From the NCBI GenBank assembly GCA_964474295.1, contig CAYYRN010000005.1, positions 1 to 64,000 of the forward strand: a DNA stretch of 64,000 bases. Reading direction: 5' to 3'. The notes below the pieces were generated by a model. The model saw nothing but the letters and a program-made list of their open reading frames with translations, did no database searches and had not been told where the DNA came from. The stretch is from SIG575 sp964474295 (GTDB lineage Bacteria; Bacillota; Clostridia; Oscillospirales; Acutalibacteraceae). The position numbers and the translations under genes are program-made. Each line of letters begins with the position of its first letter. Position 1 is the first letter of the stretch. Below are positions 41,066 through 50,697 of this stretch, piece after piece.

Positions 41066-41470
41066 ATGACAAGAAGACAAGCAAGAGAACAGGCGTTCGT
41101 ACTTATGTTTGAAAAGAGCTTCAGACAGGATGAGGATGTTTTGGATATCGCAGAAGCGGCTTTTGAAGATGAGCAGTTGGAAAAGGACGATTTTGCTCTG
41201 AAACTTGCGAAACTGACAGATGAAAAAATCGAAGATATCGATATTTATATTGAAAAGTACAGCAGAGGTTGGAGTATAAAAAGAATACCCAAGGTTTCGC
41301 TTGCAATTTTGAGAATTGCAATTTGTGAAATGCTTTATATTGATGATGTGCCTGTCAGTGTATCCATAAACGAAGCCGTAGAGCTTGCAAAAACATATGC
41401 GGCGGAAAACGACAGTTCGTTTATTAACGGAATACTCGGCTCGATTTCAAGGGATAACGATAATGGCTGA
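41066..41470 (+). CDS. nusB: Transcription antitermination factor NusB
   Basis: All-helical RNA-binding protein of 134 residues that acts with NusE/S10 on boxA in rRNA operons. The start TRRQAREQAFVLMFEKSF and the C-terminal block PKVSLAILRIAICEML with PVSVSINEAVELAKTYAAENDSSFINGILG type sequence are diagnostic. ACGGAGGA precedes ATG 41066. It overlaps the next gene by 8 nt. Confidence 0.95.
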   Translation: MTRRQAREQAFVLMFEKSFRQDEDVLDIAEAAFEDEQLEKDDFALKLAKLTDEKIEDIDIYIEKYSRGWSIKRIPKVSLAILRIAICEMLYIDDVPVSVSINEAVELAKTYAAENDSSFINGILGSISRDNDNG

Positions 41471-42401
41471 ACATCTCGGTATAGACACAAGTAATTATAC
41501 AACTTCCGTAAGTGTTTACAATGATGAAACAAATGAGATTTTTCAGGCAAAAAAGCTTCTTCCCGTAAAATCGGGGGCGTTGGGGCTTAGGCAGAGCGAT
41601 GCTGTTTTCCATCACACCGTGCAGTTGCCTATGATGTTTGAGGAATTGTTTGAAAACAAATCATTTTCACTTTCAAGTGTCGGTGTTTCCGTTTCACCGA
41701 GAGACGGTGAAGGCTCATATATGCCTTGCTTTTTGGCAGGGTTCAGTGCGGCTAAAGCCGTAAGTACCGTTCAGGGAATACCGCTTAATTCGTTTTCTCA
41801 TCAGGCAGGACATATTGCCGCCGCATTATATTCATCAAACTCAATGTATTTGACAGAAGAAAAATTCATCGCTTTTCATCTTTCGGGTGGCACAACGGAA
41901 GCTCTGCTTGTAGAACCGGATAAAAATAATATTTTTAATATTTCGATTGTTGCAAAAACGCTTGATTTAAAGGCGGGACAGGCAATTGACCGTGTAGGAT
42001 TAATGCTCGGATTGGATTTTCCCTGTGGGAAAGAACTTGATGCCTTATCGCTGAAAAGCACGAAATCCTTTAAAATTAAGCCATCGATGAAAGGTTCCGA
42101 TTGTTCCCTTTCGGGAGTTGAAAACAAGTGCAAAAAAATGGTTGAAGACGGTGAAAGTCCCGAAGATGTGGCGAAATACTGTATTACATACATTCAAAGG
42201 ACTTTGGAAGAAATGACAAAAGACCTTTTGCTTAAATACGGTAATCTGCCGTTGATTTATGCGGGCGGTGTTATGTCAAATTCGATTATCGGTAAATATT
42301 TTACCGATAAATTTTCAGGCAGATTCGCTTCACCGCAATTTTCTTCCGACAATGCGTCGGGTACGGCAATCCTCAGTTCTATTAAGGAGAAGAGAAAATG
42401 A
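41463..42401 (+). CDS. TsaD-like (peptidase M22/Kae1 fold) protein
   Basis: Protein of 312 residues with the Kae1/TsaD ASKHA fold: start HLGIDTSNYTTSVSVY, metal HxxxH motif in SHQAGHIAAAL, nucleotide region FHLSGGTTEALLVE and late motif YAGGVMSN. It differs from canonical TsaD in several blocks, including KAGQAIDRVG in place of DDAxGEAFDK-like sequence. In Clostridia a TsaD paralogue sits between nusB and xseA, as here; its substrate is not established. True TsaD is expected elsewhere in the genome. Its stop overlaps the xseA start. Confidence 0.75.
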   Translation: MAEHLGIDTSNYTTSVSVYNDETNEIFQAKKLLPVKSGALGLRQSDAVFHHTVQLPMMFEELFENKSFSLSSVGVSVSPRDGEGSYMPCFLAGFSAAKAVSTVQGIPLNSFSHQAGHIAAALYSSNSMYLTEEKFIAFHLSGGTTEALLVEPDKNNIFNISIVAKTLDLKAGQAIDRVGLMLGLDFPCGKELDALSLKSTKSFKIKPSMKGSDCSLSGVENKCKKMVEDGESPEDVAKYCITYIQRTLEEMTKDLLLKYGNLPLIYAGGVMSNSIIGKYFTDKFSGRFASPQFSSDNASGTAILSSIKEKRK

Positions 42402-43591
42402 TAACTCCATCAGCATTGACCGTTTCTCAGGTTAACAGCTATATTAAGTCGATTATTGATGAGGATTTCAATTTAAACTCCGTGATAATAAGCGGCGAAA
42501 TATCTAATTTTAAAAATCATTACAAAAGCGGACATTTTTATTTAACCTTAAAAGACGAAAAATCATCAATTAAGGCTGTTATGTTTTCGGGTGCAAATAA
42601 ACGTCTTAGGTTTATGCCTGAAGACGGAATGCAGGTCATTGCAGTCGGGAAAATTTCTGTTTTTGAACGTGACGGCGTTTACCAGCTCTATATAGAGGAT
42701 ATGATGCCGAACGGCTTCGGAAACTTGAATTTAGCTTTTGAAAAGTTGAAGGACAAGCTGTATAAAGAGGGACTTTTTGATGAAGCCCACAAAAAAGAAA
42801 TTCCCGCTTGTCCGACACGGGTAGGTGTAATTACATCTCCCATAGGTGCTGCGATTGAAGATATTCTGAATGTTTTGTCGAGACGTTTTCCTCTGGCTGA
42901 TGTGATTTTTTCGGGTGTTGAAGTTCAAGGTGTAAATGCGGCACCTTCGATTGTTAATGCAATTAAAATGTTTGACAAATTAAGTGCCGCAGATGTTTTG
43001 ATTGTCGGGCGAGGCGGCGGCTCAATTGAAGATTTATGGGCATTTAACGAAGAATGTGTGGCACGGGCAATTTATGAGTGTAATATTCCTGTTATCAGTG
43101 CGGTCGGACACGAAACCGATTTTACCATTTCGGATTTTGTTGCCGATTTAAGAGCTCCCACGCCGTCTGCAGCAGCAGAGCTTGCCGTACCCGATATTCG
43201 GGAACATATGGCATATATTTCGTCAATTAAAAATTTTTTAAATGAGAATATGCAGCAGAAAATTCGGGATGAGCGTTTGAAAATTAAAGGTCTTACATCC
43301 TCGAAGTCCTTTTTGAGACCGTCCGATTTGATAAAGTCGCACAGACAATATCTTGACAATCTGCTTTCTTCATGTGAAAATTTGTCTTTACTGGCGTTAA
43401 AAAAACACAGACTTGCTTTTTCGGAATCGGTGTCAAAACTTGACGCTTTAAGTCCGTTGAAAGTTTTGTCACGGGGCTATACGATTGCAGAGAAAAACGA
43501 AAACATTGTAACAAGTGCATCTGCCGTCAAAAAAGGCGATAAATTGAGTTTGCGTTTTGCGGACGGTACTGTAAAATGTGAGGTAGAATAA
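42398..43591 (+). CDS. xseA: Exodeoxyribonuclease VII large subunit
   Basis: Protein of 397 residues. An N-terminal OB-fold (about 1-100; LTVSQVNSYIKSIID and GEISNFKNHYKSGHFYLTLKD) precedes the catalytic domain with VGVITSPIGAAIEDIL, DVLIVGRGGGSIEDLWAFN and SAVGHETDFTISDFVADLRAPTPSAAAE, then a coiled coil that binds XseB. It degrades single-stranded DNA to oligonucleotides in repair. Coupled to its neighbours by ATGA and TAATG overlaps. Confidence 0.96.
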   Translation: MITPSALTVSQVNSYIKSIIDEDFNLNSVIISGEISNFKNHYKSGHFYLTLKDEKSSIKAVMFSGANKRLRFMPEDGMQVIAVGKISVFERDGVYQLYIEDMMPNGFGNLNLAFEKLKDKLYKEGLFDEAHKKEIPACPTRVGVITSPIGAAIEDILNVLSRRFPLADVIFSGVEVQGVNAAPSIVNAIKMFDKLSAADVLIVGRGGGSIEDLWAFNEECVARAIYECNIPVISAVGHETDFTISDFVADLRAPTPSAAAELAVPDIREHMAYISSIKNFLNENMQQKIRDERLKIKGLTSSKSFLRPSDLIKSHRQYLDNLLSSCENLSLLALKKHRLAFSESVSKLDALSPLKVLSRGYTIAEKNENIVTSASAVKKGDKLSLRFADGTVKCEVE

Positions 43592-43788
43592 TGAGTAAAA
43601 TGACATATGAATCGGCTCTTGCAAAGCTTGAAAAAATTGTAGAAAAGCTTGAAGACGGCAGTTTGCCTCTTGATGAAAGTATGAAATTATTTGAAGAAGG
43701 AACGAAGCTTTCGTCTTTTTGCGAAAAATGTTTAAACGAGGCCGAACAAAAAATTATTGAACTTAAAGAGGACAATAAAGATGAGTAA
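43591..43788 (+). CDS. xseB: Exodeoxyribonuclease VII small subunit
   Basis: Small helical protein of 65 residues: MTYESALAKLEKIVEKLEDG, then LPLDESMKLFEEGTKLSSF. It wraps the XseA coiled coil. It starts on the last base of xseA and overlaps ispA by 8 nt. Confidence 0.95.
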   Translation: MSKMTYESALAKLEKIVEKLEDGSLPLDESMKLFEEGTKLSSFCEKCLNEAEQKIIELKEDNKDE

Positions 43789-44656
43789 GTTTACTTTTCG
43801 GTATTATCTTGATTTAATCGAAGAATATATTGATAACTGTATAAGCAAAGCATCGTATAATGAAGAAATTGTTGCCGATGCTATGCGTTACAGCTTACAA
43901 AACGGAGGCAAAAGAATACGTCCCGTTTTGGTGCTTGAGTTTTGCCGTTTGTGCGGCGGTGACGTAAATTCCGCACTCCCGTTTGCGGCAGCGATAGAAA
44001 TGGTTCACACTTATTCACTCATTCATGACGATTTGCCATGTATGGATAATGATGATATGCGTAGGGGAAAACCGTCGTGTCATAAAAAATTCGGTGAAGA
44101 ATATGCTTTGCTTGCAGGGGATGCTCTTTTAACCTTTGCATTTGAAACAATTTCGGATGCTGATTTGGATTCGGATAAAAAAATATCCGCTGTAAAGCTT
44201 TTAGCTTCACATTCGGGATATCAGGGAATGATCGGGGGACAAACAGTTGATTTACTGAGCGAAGGTAAAGTGATTTCACTTGACAGATTGAAACTTATGG
44301 ATAATTTGAAAACCGGCAAGCTGATAAGCTGTGCGGCTTCTCTCGGCTGTATAGCCGCAGGCGGAACAGATGAGCAGATATCGGCAGCAGAAAAATTTAC
44401 GAAGTCAATCGGACTTGCATTTCAAATTGTTGATGATATACTTGATGTTACTTCCACCGCCGAAAAACTCGGAAAACCGATAGGCAGCGACAGTGAAAAC
44501 GGTAAATCAACGTATGTTTCAATCCTCGGAATCGAAAAATCAAAAGAGTATGCCCGAAAATTGACACAAGATGCTGTTGATTCGTTGGAGTGTTTCGGGA
44601 AAGATTCTGATTTTTTAAAAGACCTTGCGTTAAAACTTCTTGAAAGGGAAAATTAA
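43781..44656 (+). CDS. ispA: Polyprenyl diphosphate synthase (farnesyl/geranylgeranyl type)
   Basis: Trans-prenyltransferase of 291 residues condensing IPP with allylic diphosphates. The first Asp-rich motif is DDLPCMDNDDMRRG, preceded by NGGKRIRPVLVLEFC, and the second is FQIVDDILDVTS. The two-residue insertion in the first motif (DDLPCMDND) marks the bacterial type II farnesyl-PP synthase class. Its ATG overlaps xseB. It is followed directly by dxs, so the product of the MEP pathway and its chain extension are co-expressed. Confidence 0.92.
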   Translation: MSKFTFRYYLDLIEEYIDNCISKASYNEEIVADAMRYSLQNGGKRIRPVLVLEFCRLCGGDVNSALPFAAAIEMVHTYSLIHDDLPCMDNDDMRRGKPSCHKKFGEEYALLAGDALLTFAFETISDADLDSDKKISAVKLLASHSGYQGMIGGQTVDLLSEGKVISLDRLKLMDNLKTGKLISCAASLGCIAAGGTDEQISAAEKFTKSIGLAFQIVDDILDVTSTAEKLGKPIGSDSENGKSTYVSILGIEKSKEYARKLTQDAVDSLECFGKDSDFLKDLALKLLEREN

Positions 44657-44660
44657 GATA

Positions 44661-46526
44661 ATGGACAAAAAGGGACTTCTTGACAGTGTGAATTCTCCGT
44701 CGGATATAAAAAATCTGACTTTTGAACAGCTTAATATACTTGCGGAAGAAATCAGAAATAAGCTTATCGAAACAGTTTCCGTCAACGGCGGTCATCTTTC
44801 TTCCAACCTCGGAACTGTTGAGCTTACAATTGCTTTGCACAAAGTTTTTGATTCACCTGACGATAAAATAATTTTTGATGTTGGACATCAGGCCTATACT
44901 CACAAACTATTGACGGGCAGACGTGAAAAGTTTTCAACAATCAGAACAGAGGGAGGACTTTCCGGCTTTACACGTCCGAACGAAAGCGTACACGATGTTT
45001 TCGCAAGCGGTCACAGCAGTACCTCGGTGTCGGCTGCCTACGGTGTCAGTGTTTCAAATAAATTGGTTTTTGATGATAATAGAAAAGTTATTGCCGTCAT
45101 CGGTGACGGCTCTTTCACAGGCGGTTTGGTTTATGAGGGGCTCAACAATGCAGGGCGTGATAAAAACAGTAATTTAATCGTTATACTCAATGATAATAAT
45201 ATGTCAATTTCAAAAAATGTCGGTTCTGTGGCAACTTATCTCTCCAAAATCAGAACACGACCGAGATATTATCTTCTTAAAAGAAAAACATATGATGCTT
45301 TGAGTTCTATACCTCTTGTTGGTAAGCCGCTGGCTAAATTTATCAGAAATCTTAAAAATTATATTAAAAGCTCAATTTACGGAACTACAATGTTTGAAAA
45401 ACTCGGTTTTGCCTATATGGGACCGTTTGACGGACATAACATTGAGCAGCTTTGCACTGTTTTTGAAATTGCAAAGAAAAAGAACGAATCCGTTATGATT
45501 CACGTCATTACAAAAAAAGGTAAAGGATATGATTTTGCCGAAAAATCACCGAGTACCTTCCACGGAATTTCAAAATTCGATATTGAAACAGGTGAAATGG
45601 TTAGCTCAGATAAAACGTATTCCGATATTTTGGGCGACAAGCTTTGCACCGTTGCCAAAAATAACAGCAAGGTGTGTGCGATTACAGCCGCTATGAGTCT
45701 CGGAACGGGACTTGAAAAATTCAGCGAATTGTTTTCAAGTCGCTTTTTCGATGTCGGAATAGCAGAGGAACACGCCGTAACATTCGCTTCGGGCCTTGCA
45801 AAAAACGGAATGATTCCCGTGTTTTGTGTTTACTCAACTTTTCTTCAGCGATGCTATGACCAAATAATCCACGATTGTGCAATGCAGGATTTGAAGATTA
45901 TTTTTGCAATAGACAGGGCAGGCTTTGTCGGTATGGACGGCGAATCGCATCAGGGACTTTTTGATGTTTCGTTTTTAAATACAATTCCGAAAATCGAAGT
46001 TTATTCTCCGTCATCTTTTGATGAACTTAACAGTACGATAGAAAATGCAATTAATTTCGGCAAAAATCCGGTCGCTATCAGATATCCCAGAGGCTGTGAA
46101 GAAAAAATACCCGATATCTTCAAATCGGATAACGCCGATTTTGACGTCTTCGGAGAAAACGAAGAAACGGCAATTGTAACATACGGCAGACTGTTTTTTA
46201 ATGTTTGCAAGGCTAAAGAAATTTTGGAAAGCAACGCGACCAAAGTTAAAATTATTAAGCTTAACAAAATCAAGCCCATTAATGATGACATATTTGAGTG
46301 TGTTTTAAAAACCAAAAACATTTTCTTCTTTGAAGAAGCCGTAAAAAACGGTTCTGTTTCGGAAAGGTTCGGTTCCGGACTGATTGAACACGGCTATAAG
46401 GGTAATTATTTTGTGACGGCTGTTGATGATGAATTTGTACAACAGGCAACAGTTAAATCGCAATTAAAAAAATACGGTCTCGATACCGAATCTATTGTTA
46501 AAAAGGTGAGTGAAAACATTGGCTGA
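44661..46526 (+). CDS. dxs: 1-deoxy-D-xylulose-5-phosphate synthase
   Basis: Thiamine-diphosphate enzyme of 621 residues making DXP from pyruvate and glyceraldehyde-3-phosphate, the first MEP step. The catalytic-domain start has SSNLGTVELTIALHKVFD, the cofactor motif GDGSFTGGLVYEGLNNAG (ending in NDNNMSIS) and VGIAEEHAVTFASGLA-type central Glu (IAEEHAVTFA), plus DRAGFVGMDGESHQG. It starts 4 bp after ispA and overlaps tlyA by 8 nt. ispH lies 30 kb away. Confidence 0.94.
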   Translation: MDKKGLLDSVNSPSDIKNLTFEQLNILAEEIRNKLIETVSVNGGHLSSNLGTVELTIALHKVFDSPDDKIIFDVGHQAYTHKLLTGRREKFSTIRTEGGLSGFTRPNESVHDVFASGHSSTSVSAAYGVSVSNKLVFDDNRKVIAVIGDGSFTGGLVYEGLNNAGRDKNSNLIVILNDNNMSISKNVGSVATYLSKIRTRPRYYLLKRKTYDALSSIPLVGKPLAKFIRNLKNYIKSSIYGTTMFEKLGFAYMGPFDGHNIEQLCTVFEIAKKKNESVMIHVITKKGKGYDFAEKSPSTFHGISKFDIETGEMVSSDKTYSDILGDKLCTVAKNNSKVCAITAAMSLGTGLEKFSELFSSRFFDVGIAEEHAVTFASGLAKNGMIPVFCVYSTFLQRCYDQIIHDCAMQDLKIIFAIDRAGFVGMDGESHQGLFDVSFLNTIPKIEVYSPSSFDELNSTIENAINFGKNPVAIRYPRGCEEKIPDIFKSDNADFDVFGENEETAIVTYGRLFFNVCKAKEILESNATKVKIIKLNKIKPINDDIFECVLKTKNIFFFEEAVKNGSVSERFGSGLIEHGYKGNYFVTAVDDEFVQQATVKSQLKKYGLDTESIVKKVSENIG

Positions 46527-47328
46527 AAAAATACGGCTCGATACTGCTGTTTTCGAACAAGGATTTGCCGAAAGCAGGGAAAAAGCAAAAGCTTTAATAA
46601 TGGCGGGTCAGGTTTATGTCAATGGTCAAAAAGCACTCAAGTCAGGTGCGTTTTTGAAAGATGACGATTCACTTGAAGTAAGAGGCAGCAAAATGCCTTA
46701 TGTCAGCCGTGGCGGTTATAAGCTTGAAAAGGCTTTAAAAAGCTTTGACTTTAAGCTTGACGGATATGTATGTATGGATATAGGTGCTTCAACGGGCGGC
46801 TTTACCGATTGTATGCTGCAACACGGCGCCGAAAAAGTATATTCGATAGATGTCGGTTACGGTCAGCTTGCTTGGAAACTGCGTAATGATGACAGGGTGG
46901 TCAATCTCGAAAGAACCAATTTTCGTTATCTTGAAAAGAATCAAGTTGATGAAGAAATTGATTTTGCAAGTGTTGATGTTTCGTTTATTTCACTTAAAAT
47001 AATTTTGCCCGTCTTACGTGATTTTTTAAAAGAGAACGGCAGAGCGGTTTGTTTAATAAAACCGCAGTTTGAAGCAGGCAGGGATAAAATCGGGAAAAAA
47101 GGTGTTGTGCGTGAGCTTTCCACACACATTGAGGTGATAGAAACCATAACCGAATTTGCAACCGAAAACGGCTTTTCCGTATTGGGACTTGATTATTCCC
47201 CGATAAAAGGACCGGAGGGAAATATCGAATATTTAATGTTGATACAAAAATCGGAAAATCCCGAAAACCTTTCCGACATTTCTTCTGCGGAGCTTGCCGA
47301 AGAATCACATAAAACTCTTAATAAATGA
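46519..47328 (+). CDS. tlyA: TlyA-family rRNA methyltransferase
   Basis: Protein of 269 residues with an N-terminal S4 RNA-binding domain (about 5-60; RLDTAVFEQGFAESREKAKA) and a C-terminal FtsJ-like SAM domain (about 60-245) with MDIGASTGGFTDCMLQHGA, SVDVSFISLKIILP and LIKPQFEAG. TlyA enzymes 2'-O-methylate rRNA and affect capreomycin sensitivity; the exact target is not certain in Clostridia. TTG 46519 is chosen for spacing from AAGGTGAG; GTG 46510 is possible. Confidence 0.9.
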   Translation: MAEKIRLDTAVFEQGFAESREKAKALIMAGQVYVNGQKALKSGAFLKDDDSLEVRGSKMPYVSRGGYKLEKALKSFDFKLDGYVCMDIGASTGGFTDCMLQHGAEKVYSIDVGYGQLAWKLRNDDRVVNLERTNFRYLEKNQVDEEIDFASVDVSFISLKIILPVLRDFLKENGRAVCLIKPQFEAGRDKIGKKGVVRELSTHIEVIETITEFATENGFSVLGLDYSPIKGPEGNIEYLMLIQKSENPENLSDISSAELAEESHKTLNK

Positions 47329-47338
47329 GGTGAAAATT

Positions 47339-48184
47339 ATGTTTGCCGTTGTTCCGAATCTTTCAAGAAAAAACGCCGAGGAGGTAACACGAAATGTGTG
47401 CGAAGGCTTAAAAAAACTCGGTGCGGAATTTGCTATGCTGAAACAAAACAGCAATGTGTTTTTTGATACTTGCAGTTCATTTTTTGACGAAGAAGAACTT
47501 TACAAAAATTGTGAAGCTGTTATTGCAATCGGGGGTGACGGCACAATAATCAACAGTGCAAAAAAAGCCTCTGATGAGTCTAAGCCTATACTCGGAATAA
47601 ATGCGGGCAGAGTTGCGTTTATGGCAGGACTTGAACCGCAGGAGCTTGAATATTTAGACAGACTGATTAAAGGTGACTATACAGTAGATAAACGAATGAT
47701 GCTTACAGCTTCGGTTGTTATTGACGGTGAGGTTAAACACAAGGTAAACTGCGTAAATGACGTGTTTATCGGTAGAGCGCACCATGTTAATATGGTAAAA
47801 CTGAAAGTCAAGTGCAACGGAGCCGATGTCAGCGACTGTTATGCCGACGGTGTTATTGTTTCCACACCTACCGGTTCAACAGCCTATTCTCTTTCGGCAG
47901 GAGGTCCTGTTATCGACCCGTTAATTGAGAGTATATTGCTTACACCCGTTTGTCCGCATTCGCTTTTTCAGCGTCCTATGATTTTCAGAAGCGAATGTGA
48001 ACTTGAAGTAATAAATGATAATGAACCCGGCAATGTTTTCGTTTACTTTGACGGCGGTGAGGGTGTACCGATTTCAAAGGATTGCAAGGTTATTGTTAAA
48101 AAATCAGATAAAACGGCAGATTTTATTCGTATTAAGTCGGATACATTTGTTGACATTTTGAACACAAAACTCAGGAGTAATTGA
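47339..48184 (+). CDS. nadK: NAD kinase
   Basis: ATP-NAD kinase of 281 residues making NADP. It has the GGDGT motif in AIGGDGTIINSAKKA, the NAD-binding CVNDVFIGRAHH block and the second motif STPTGSTAYSLSAGGPVIDP. GAGGTGAAAA precedes ATG 47339. In many Firmicutes nadK precedes argR and recN, as here. Confidence 0.95.
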   Translation: MFAVVPNLSRKNAEEVTRNVCEGLKKLGAEFAMLKQNSNVFFDTCSSFFDEEELYKNCEAVIAIGGDGTIINSAKKASDESKPILGINAGRVAFMAGLEPQELEYLDRLIKGDYTVDKRMMLTASVVIDGEVKHKVNCVNDVFIGRAHHVNMVKLKVKCNGADVSDCYADGVIVSTPTGSTAYSLSAGGPVIDPLIESILLTPVCPHSLFQRPMIFRSECELEVINDNEPGNVFVYFDGGEGVPISKDCKVIVKKSDKTADFIRIKSDTFVDILNTKLRSN

Positions 48185-48197
48185 AAGGAAAACGGAT

Positions 48198-48650
48198 ATG
48201 AAAAGAAAAAGACATTCCACCATTCTTAAGCTTATTGAGGAAAATCCCATTTCAACACAGGAGGAGCTTCTCGAATATCTGTGCGGATATAATTTCGATG
48301 TAACTCAGGCAACCGTTTCCCGTGATATCAAGGAGCTTCATCTTGTGAAAATTACAGACAGTGACGGTAGATACAGATACAGTCTTCCGAAAGAAAAATC
48401 AAATGATTTAAGCTCAAAATTTCTTACGATTTTCACATCTGCCATTATAAGTGTGGATTATGCAATGAATATTGTGTGTATTAATTGCCACGACGGTATG
48501 GCTCAGGGAGCTTGCAGTGCACTTGATAATATGGATTATAAGGAAATTGTGGGTACGGTAGCCGGAGATGATACCATTTTTGTTCTTTGCAGAAGCGAAG
48601 AAAACGCAAAAAACCTTTCCGATAGATTTAAAAGCATTATCGATGATTAA
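48198..48650 (+). CDS. argR: Arginine repressor ArgR
   Basis: Regulator of 150 residues. The N-terminal winged helix contains STQEELLEYLCGYNFDVTQA and TVSRDIKELHLVKI; the C-terminal hexamerisation/arginine domain has NCHDGMAQGACSALDNM and EIVGTVAGDDTIFVLC, including the arginine-binding GDDT residues. It controls arginine synthesis and breakdown genes in other Firmicutes; no obvious ARG box was found before carA. It lies between nadK and recN. Confidence 0.93.
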   Translation: MKRKRHSTILKLIEENPISTQEELLEYLCGYNFDVTQATVSRDIKELHLVKITDSDGRYRYSLPKEKSNDLSSKFLTIFTSAIISVDYAMNIVCINCHDGMAQGACSALDNMDYKEIVGTVAGDDTIFVLCRSEENAKNLSDRFKSIIDD

Positions 48651-48662
48651 GGATGATGAAAA

Positions 48663-50345
48663 TTGCTTAACAATTTAAAAATCGAAAACATAGCCGTAAT
48701 TGAAAGTGCTGATATCAATTTTGATGTCGGTTTAAATGTTTTGACAGGTGAAACGGGTGCGGGTAAATCTATAATTATCGATTCGATTAATGCGATATTG
48801 GGTGAAAGAACATCTAAAGAACTTGTAAGAACGGGAACAACAAGTGCAAGTGTAAGTGCTTTCTTTACTTCAATATGTTCTGCTTCAAAGGAAAAACTTC
48901 TTGACCTCGGAATTGAATGTGAAGATGATTCTTCGCTGCTTATTTCCCGTAAAATTTCTTCTGACGGAAAAAATGTTTGCAGAATTAACGGAACGGCAGT
49001 TACCGTGTCTATGCTCAAAGAACTCGGAAAAACACTTGTTGACATTCACGGTCAGCACGATAACCGTTCATTATTGTTGAAAGATAATCACTGCGGTTAT
49101 ATTGATAAATTAGCTGATAATAATGATGTGCTTGAAGAATATATGCAGTTATACAGAGCTTTTGTTTCACTGAAAAAAGAACTGAAAAAATTGAAAAAGG
49201 ATGAAGAAGAAAGCGAAAAGAAAGCCGAAATTTATCGCTTCCAAATTGATGAAATAGAAAAAGCAGATATAAGACCCGGTGAGCTTGAGGAAATACTCGC
49301 TTTAAGGGATAAACTTGCTAATGCGGAAAAAATTAATTCCGCACTTACTTTTTCTTATAACGAATTTGACGGAACGGATGATGAAGCCGGTATCACGGTT
49401 CGATTGAAAAACATACTCGAAAACATCAATACTATTGCCGATGTATACGATATGGCTGCCGTTTCTCAAAATATTTCCAATGCAATTTATATTCTGGAAG
49501 ACAGTGTTCAAAGCATTAAAAATGAGCTTGATTCCGTTGAGTTTAACCCGATTTTACTTGATGAAACGGAAGAAAGAATAGATTTAATTACAAGGCTGAC
49601 AAAAAAATACAACACAGACGAGCAGGGCTTGCTTGAAGTTTTGGAGGAAAGCAAAAAGAAATTAAATGATATCGATTCATCTTCCGAAAAAATCGAAGCA
49701 CTTGTCGCACAGCTTGACCGTGCAGGACAGGAAATGCTGGAGGCTGCCGACAAGCTTTCTCAAACCAGATTGAAAGCATCGGATGATTTTGTTAAAAGAG
49801 TGTCGGATGAATTAAAATTTCTCGATATGCCCAACGTCACTTTTGAGGTTGAAAGAAAAGATAAGCCTCTCGGTATAACAGGTAAAGATGATTTGGAGTT
49901 TATGATTTCCGCCAATAAAGGTGAGGCACCGAAGCCCTTGATAAAGGTTTCGTCCGGTGGTGAGCTTTCGAGAATTATGCTTGCGATAAAAAATGTTCTT
50001 TCCGAAAAAGATGACGTTTTGACTATGGTTTTCGATGAAATAGATACGGGAATAAGCGGTCAGGCAGCAACAAAGGTTGCCAAAAAACTTTACGATGTGT
50101 CAAAAGGCAAGCAGGTTATATGTGTTACTCATCTTACGCAGATTGCCTCTTTTGCCGATAATCACTTGTTTATAAGCAAAGAAGTATCAAATGAACACAC
50201 TTTCACAAGTATTAAACATTTAGAACGAAATGAACGTAAATTTGAACTTTCACGCATAAACGGCGGTTCTGTAATTACACAAAACCAGCTTGAGGCAGCG
50301 GAAGAAATGCTGATTCAGGCAGAAAACTATAAAAGGGGCAAATAA
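48663..50345 (+). CDS. recN: DNA repair protein RecN
   Basis: SMC-like ATPase of 560 residues acting in double-strand break repair. The Walker A GETGAGKSIIIDSINAILG is near residue 30; two antiparallel coiled-coil arms run through about 150-400; the signature SSGGELSRIMLAIKNVL and Walker B VFDEIDTGISG are near 435-470. The TTG start follows AAGGATG. Single-domain assembly and length match the family (about 550-570). Confidence 0.96.
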   Translation: MLNNLKIENIAVIESADINFDVGLNVLTGETGAGKSIIIDSINAILGERTSKELVRTGTTSASVSAFFTSICSASKEKLLDLGIECEDDSSLLISRKISSDGKNVCRINGTAVTVSMLKELGKTLVDIHGQHDNRSLLLKDNHCGYIDKLADNNDVLEEYMQLYRAFVSLKKELKKLKKDEEESEKKAEIYRFQIDEIEKADIRPGELEEILALRDKLANAEKINSALTFSYNEFDGTDDEAGITVRLKNILENINTIADVYDMAAVSQNISNAIYILEDSVQSIKNELDSVEFNPILLDETEERIDLITRLTKKYNTDEQGLLEVLEESKKKLNDIDSSSEKIEALVAQLDRAGQEMLEAADKLSQTRLKASDDFVKRVSDELKFLDMPNVTFEVERKDKPLGITGKDDLEFMISANKGEAPKPLIKVSSGGELSRIMLAIKNVLSEKDDVLTMVFDEIDTGISGQAATKVAKKLYDVSKGKQVICVTHLTQIASFADNHLFISKEVSNEHTFTSIKHLERNERKFELSRINGGSVITQNQLEAAEEMLIQAENYKRGK

Positions 50346-50346
50346 A

Positions 50347-50565
50347 ATGGAACAGAAAAAAATAGACAGAATAAATGAGCTTGCTCATCTTGCAAAAGAA
50401 AGAACTCTTACTCCCGCAGAGCAAAATGAAAGACAGGCTTTAAGACGTGAATACATTGATTCATTTAAAGCAAGTCTGATAGGTCAGCTTGAGAACACAT
50501 ATATTGTTGATGAAAACGGTAATAAAAGAAAGGTTGAAAGAAAGAACAGCACGATTAAAAAATAA
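50347..50565 (+). CDS. DUF896 family protein (YnzC-like)
   Basis: Small basic helical protein of 72 residues: KIDRINELAHLAKERTLTPA, then EQNERQALRREYIDSFKAS. YnzC-like DUF896 proteins occur beside SOS genes in Bacillus; a function is not firmly established. It starts one base after recN and ends the long operon. Confidence 0.9.
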   Translation: MEQKKIDRINELAHLAKERTLTPAEQNERQALRREYIDSFKASLIGQLENTYIVDENGNKRKVERKNSTIKK

Positions 50566-50589
50566 ACATAAACGATTAATTTAACTTTT

Positions 50590-50636
50590 ACCCGCAGCAG
50601 ATGTAGCTTTTGTGCTTAATTTGCTGCGGGTTTTCT
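50590..50636 (+). terminator. Terminator of the asp23-DUF896 operon
   Basis: ACCCGCAGCA (50590-50599) pairs with TGCTGCGGGT (50622-50631), followed by TTTTCTG; the loop is long (22 nt). Confidence 0.75.
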
Positions 50637-50697
50637 GTGTCAAAAAAAAGATTCGGCAATATTATGTTAATAACATATAAAATCAGGAGGTATGCGT

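Noticed and set aside
50657..50681. SigE-like -35/-10 pair before the gene at 50698
   Set aside because: Spacing is only about 10 bp and the -10 would overlap the ribosome binding site.
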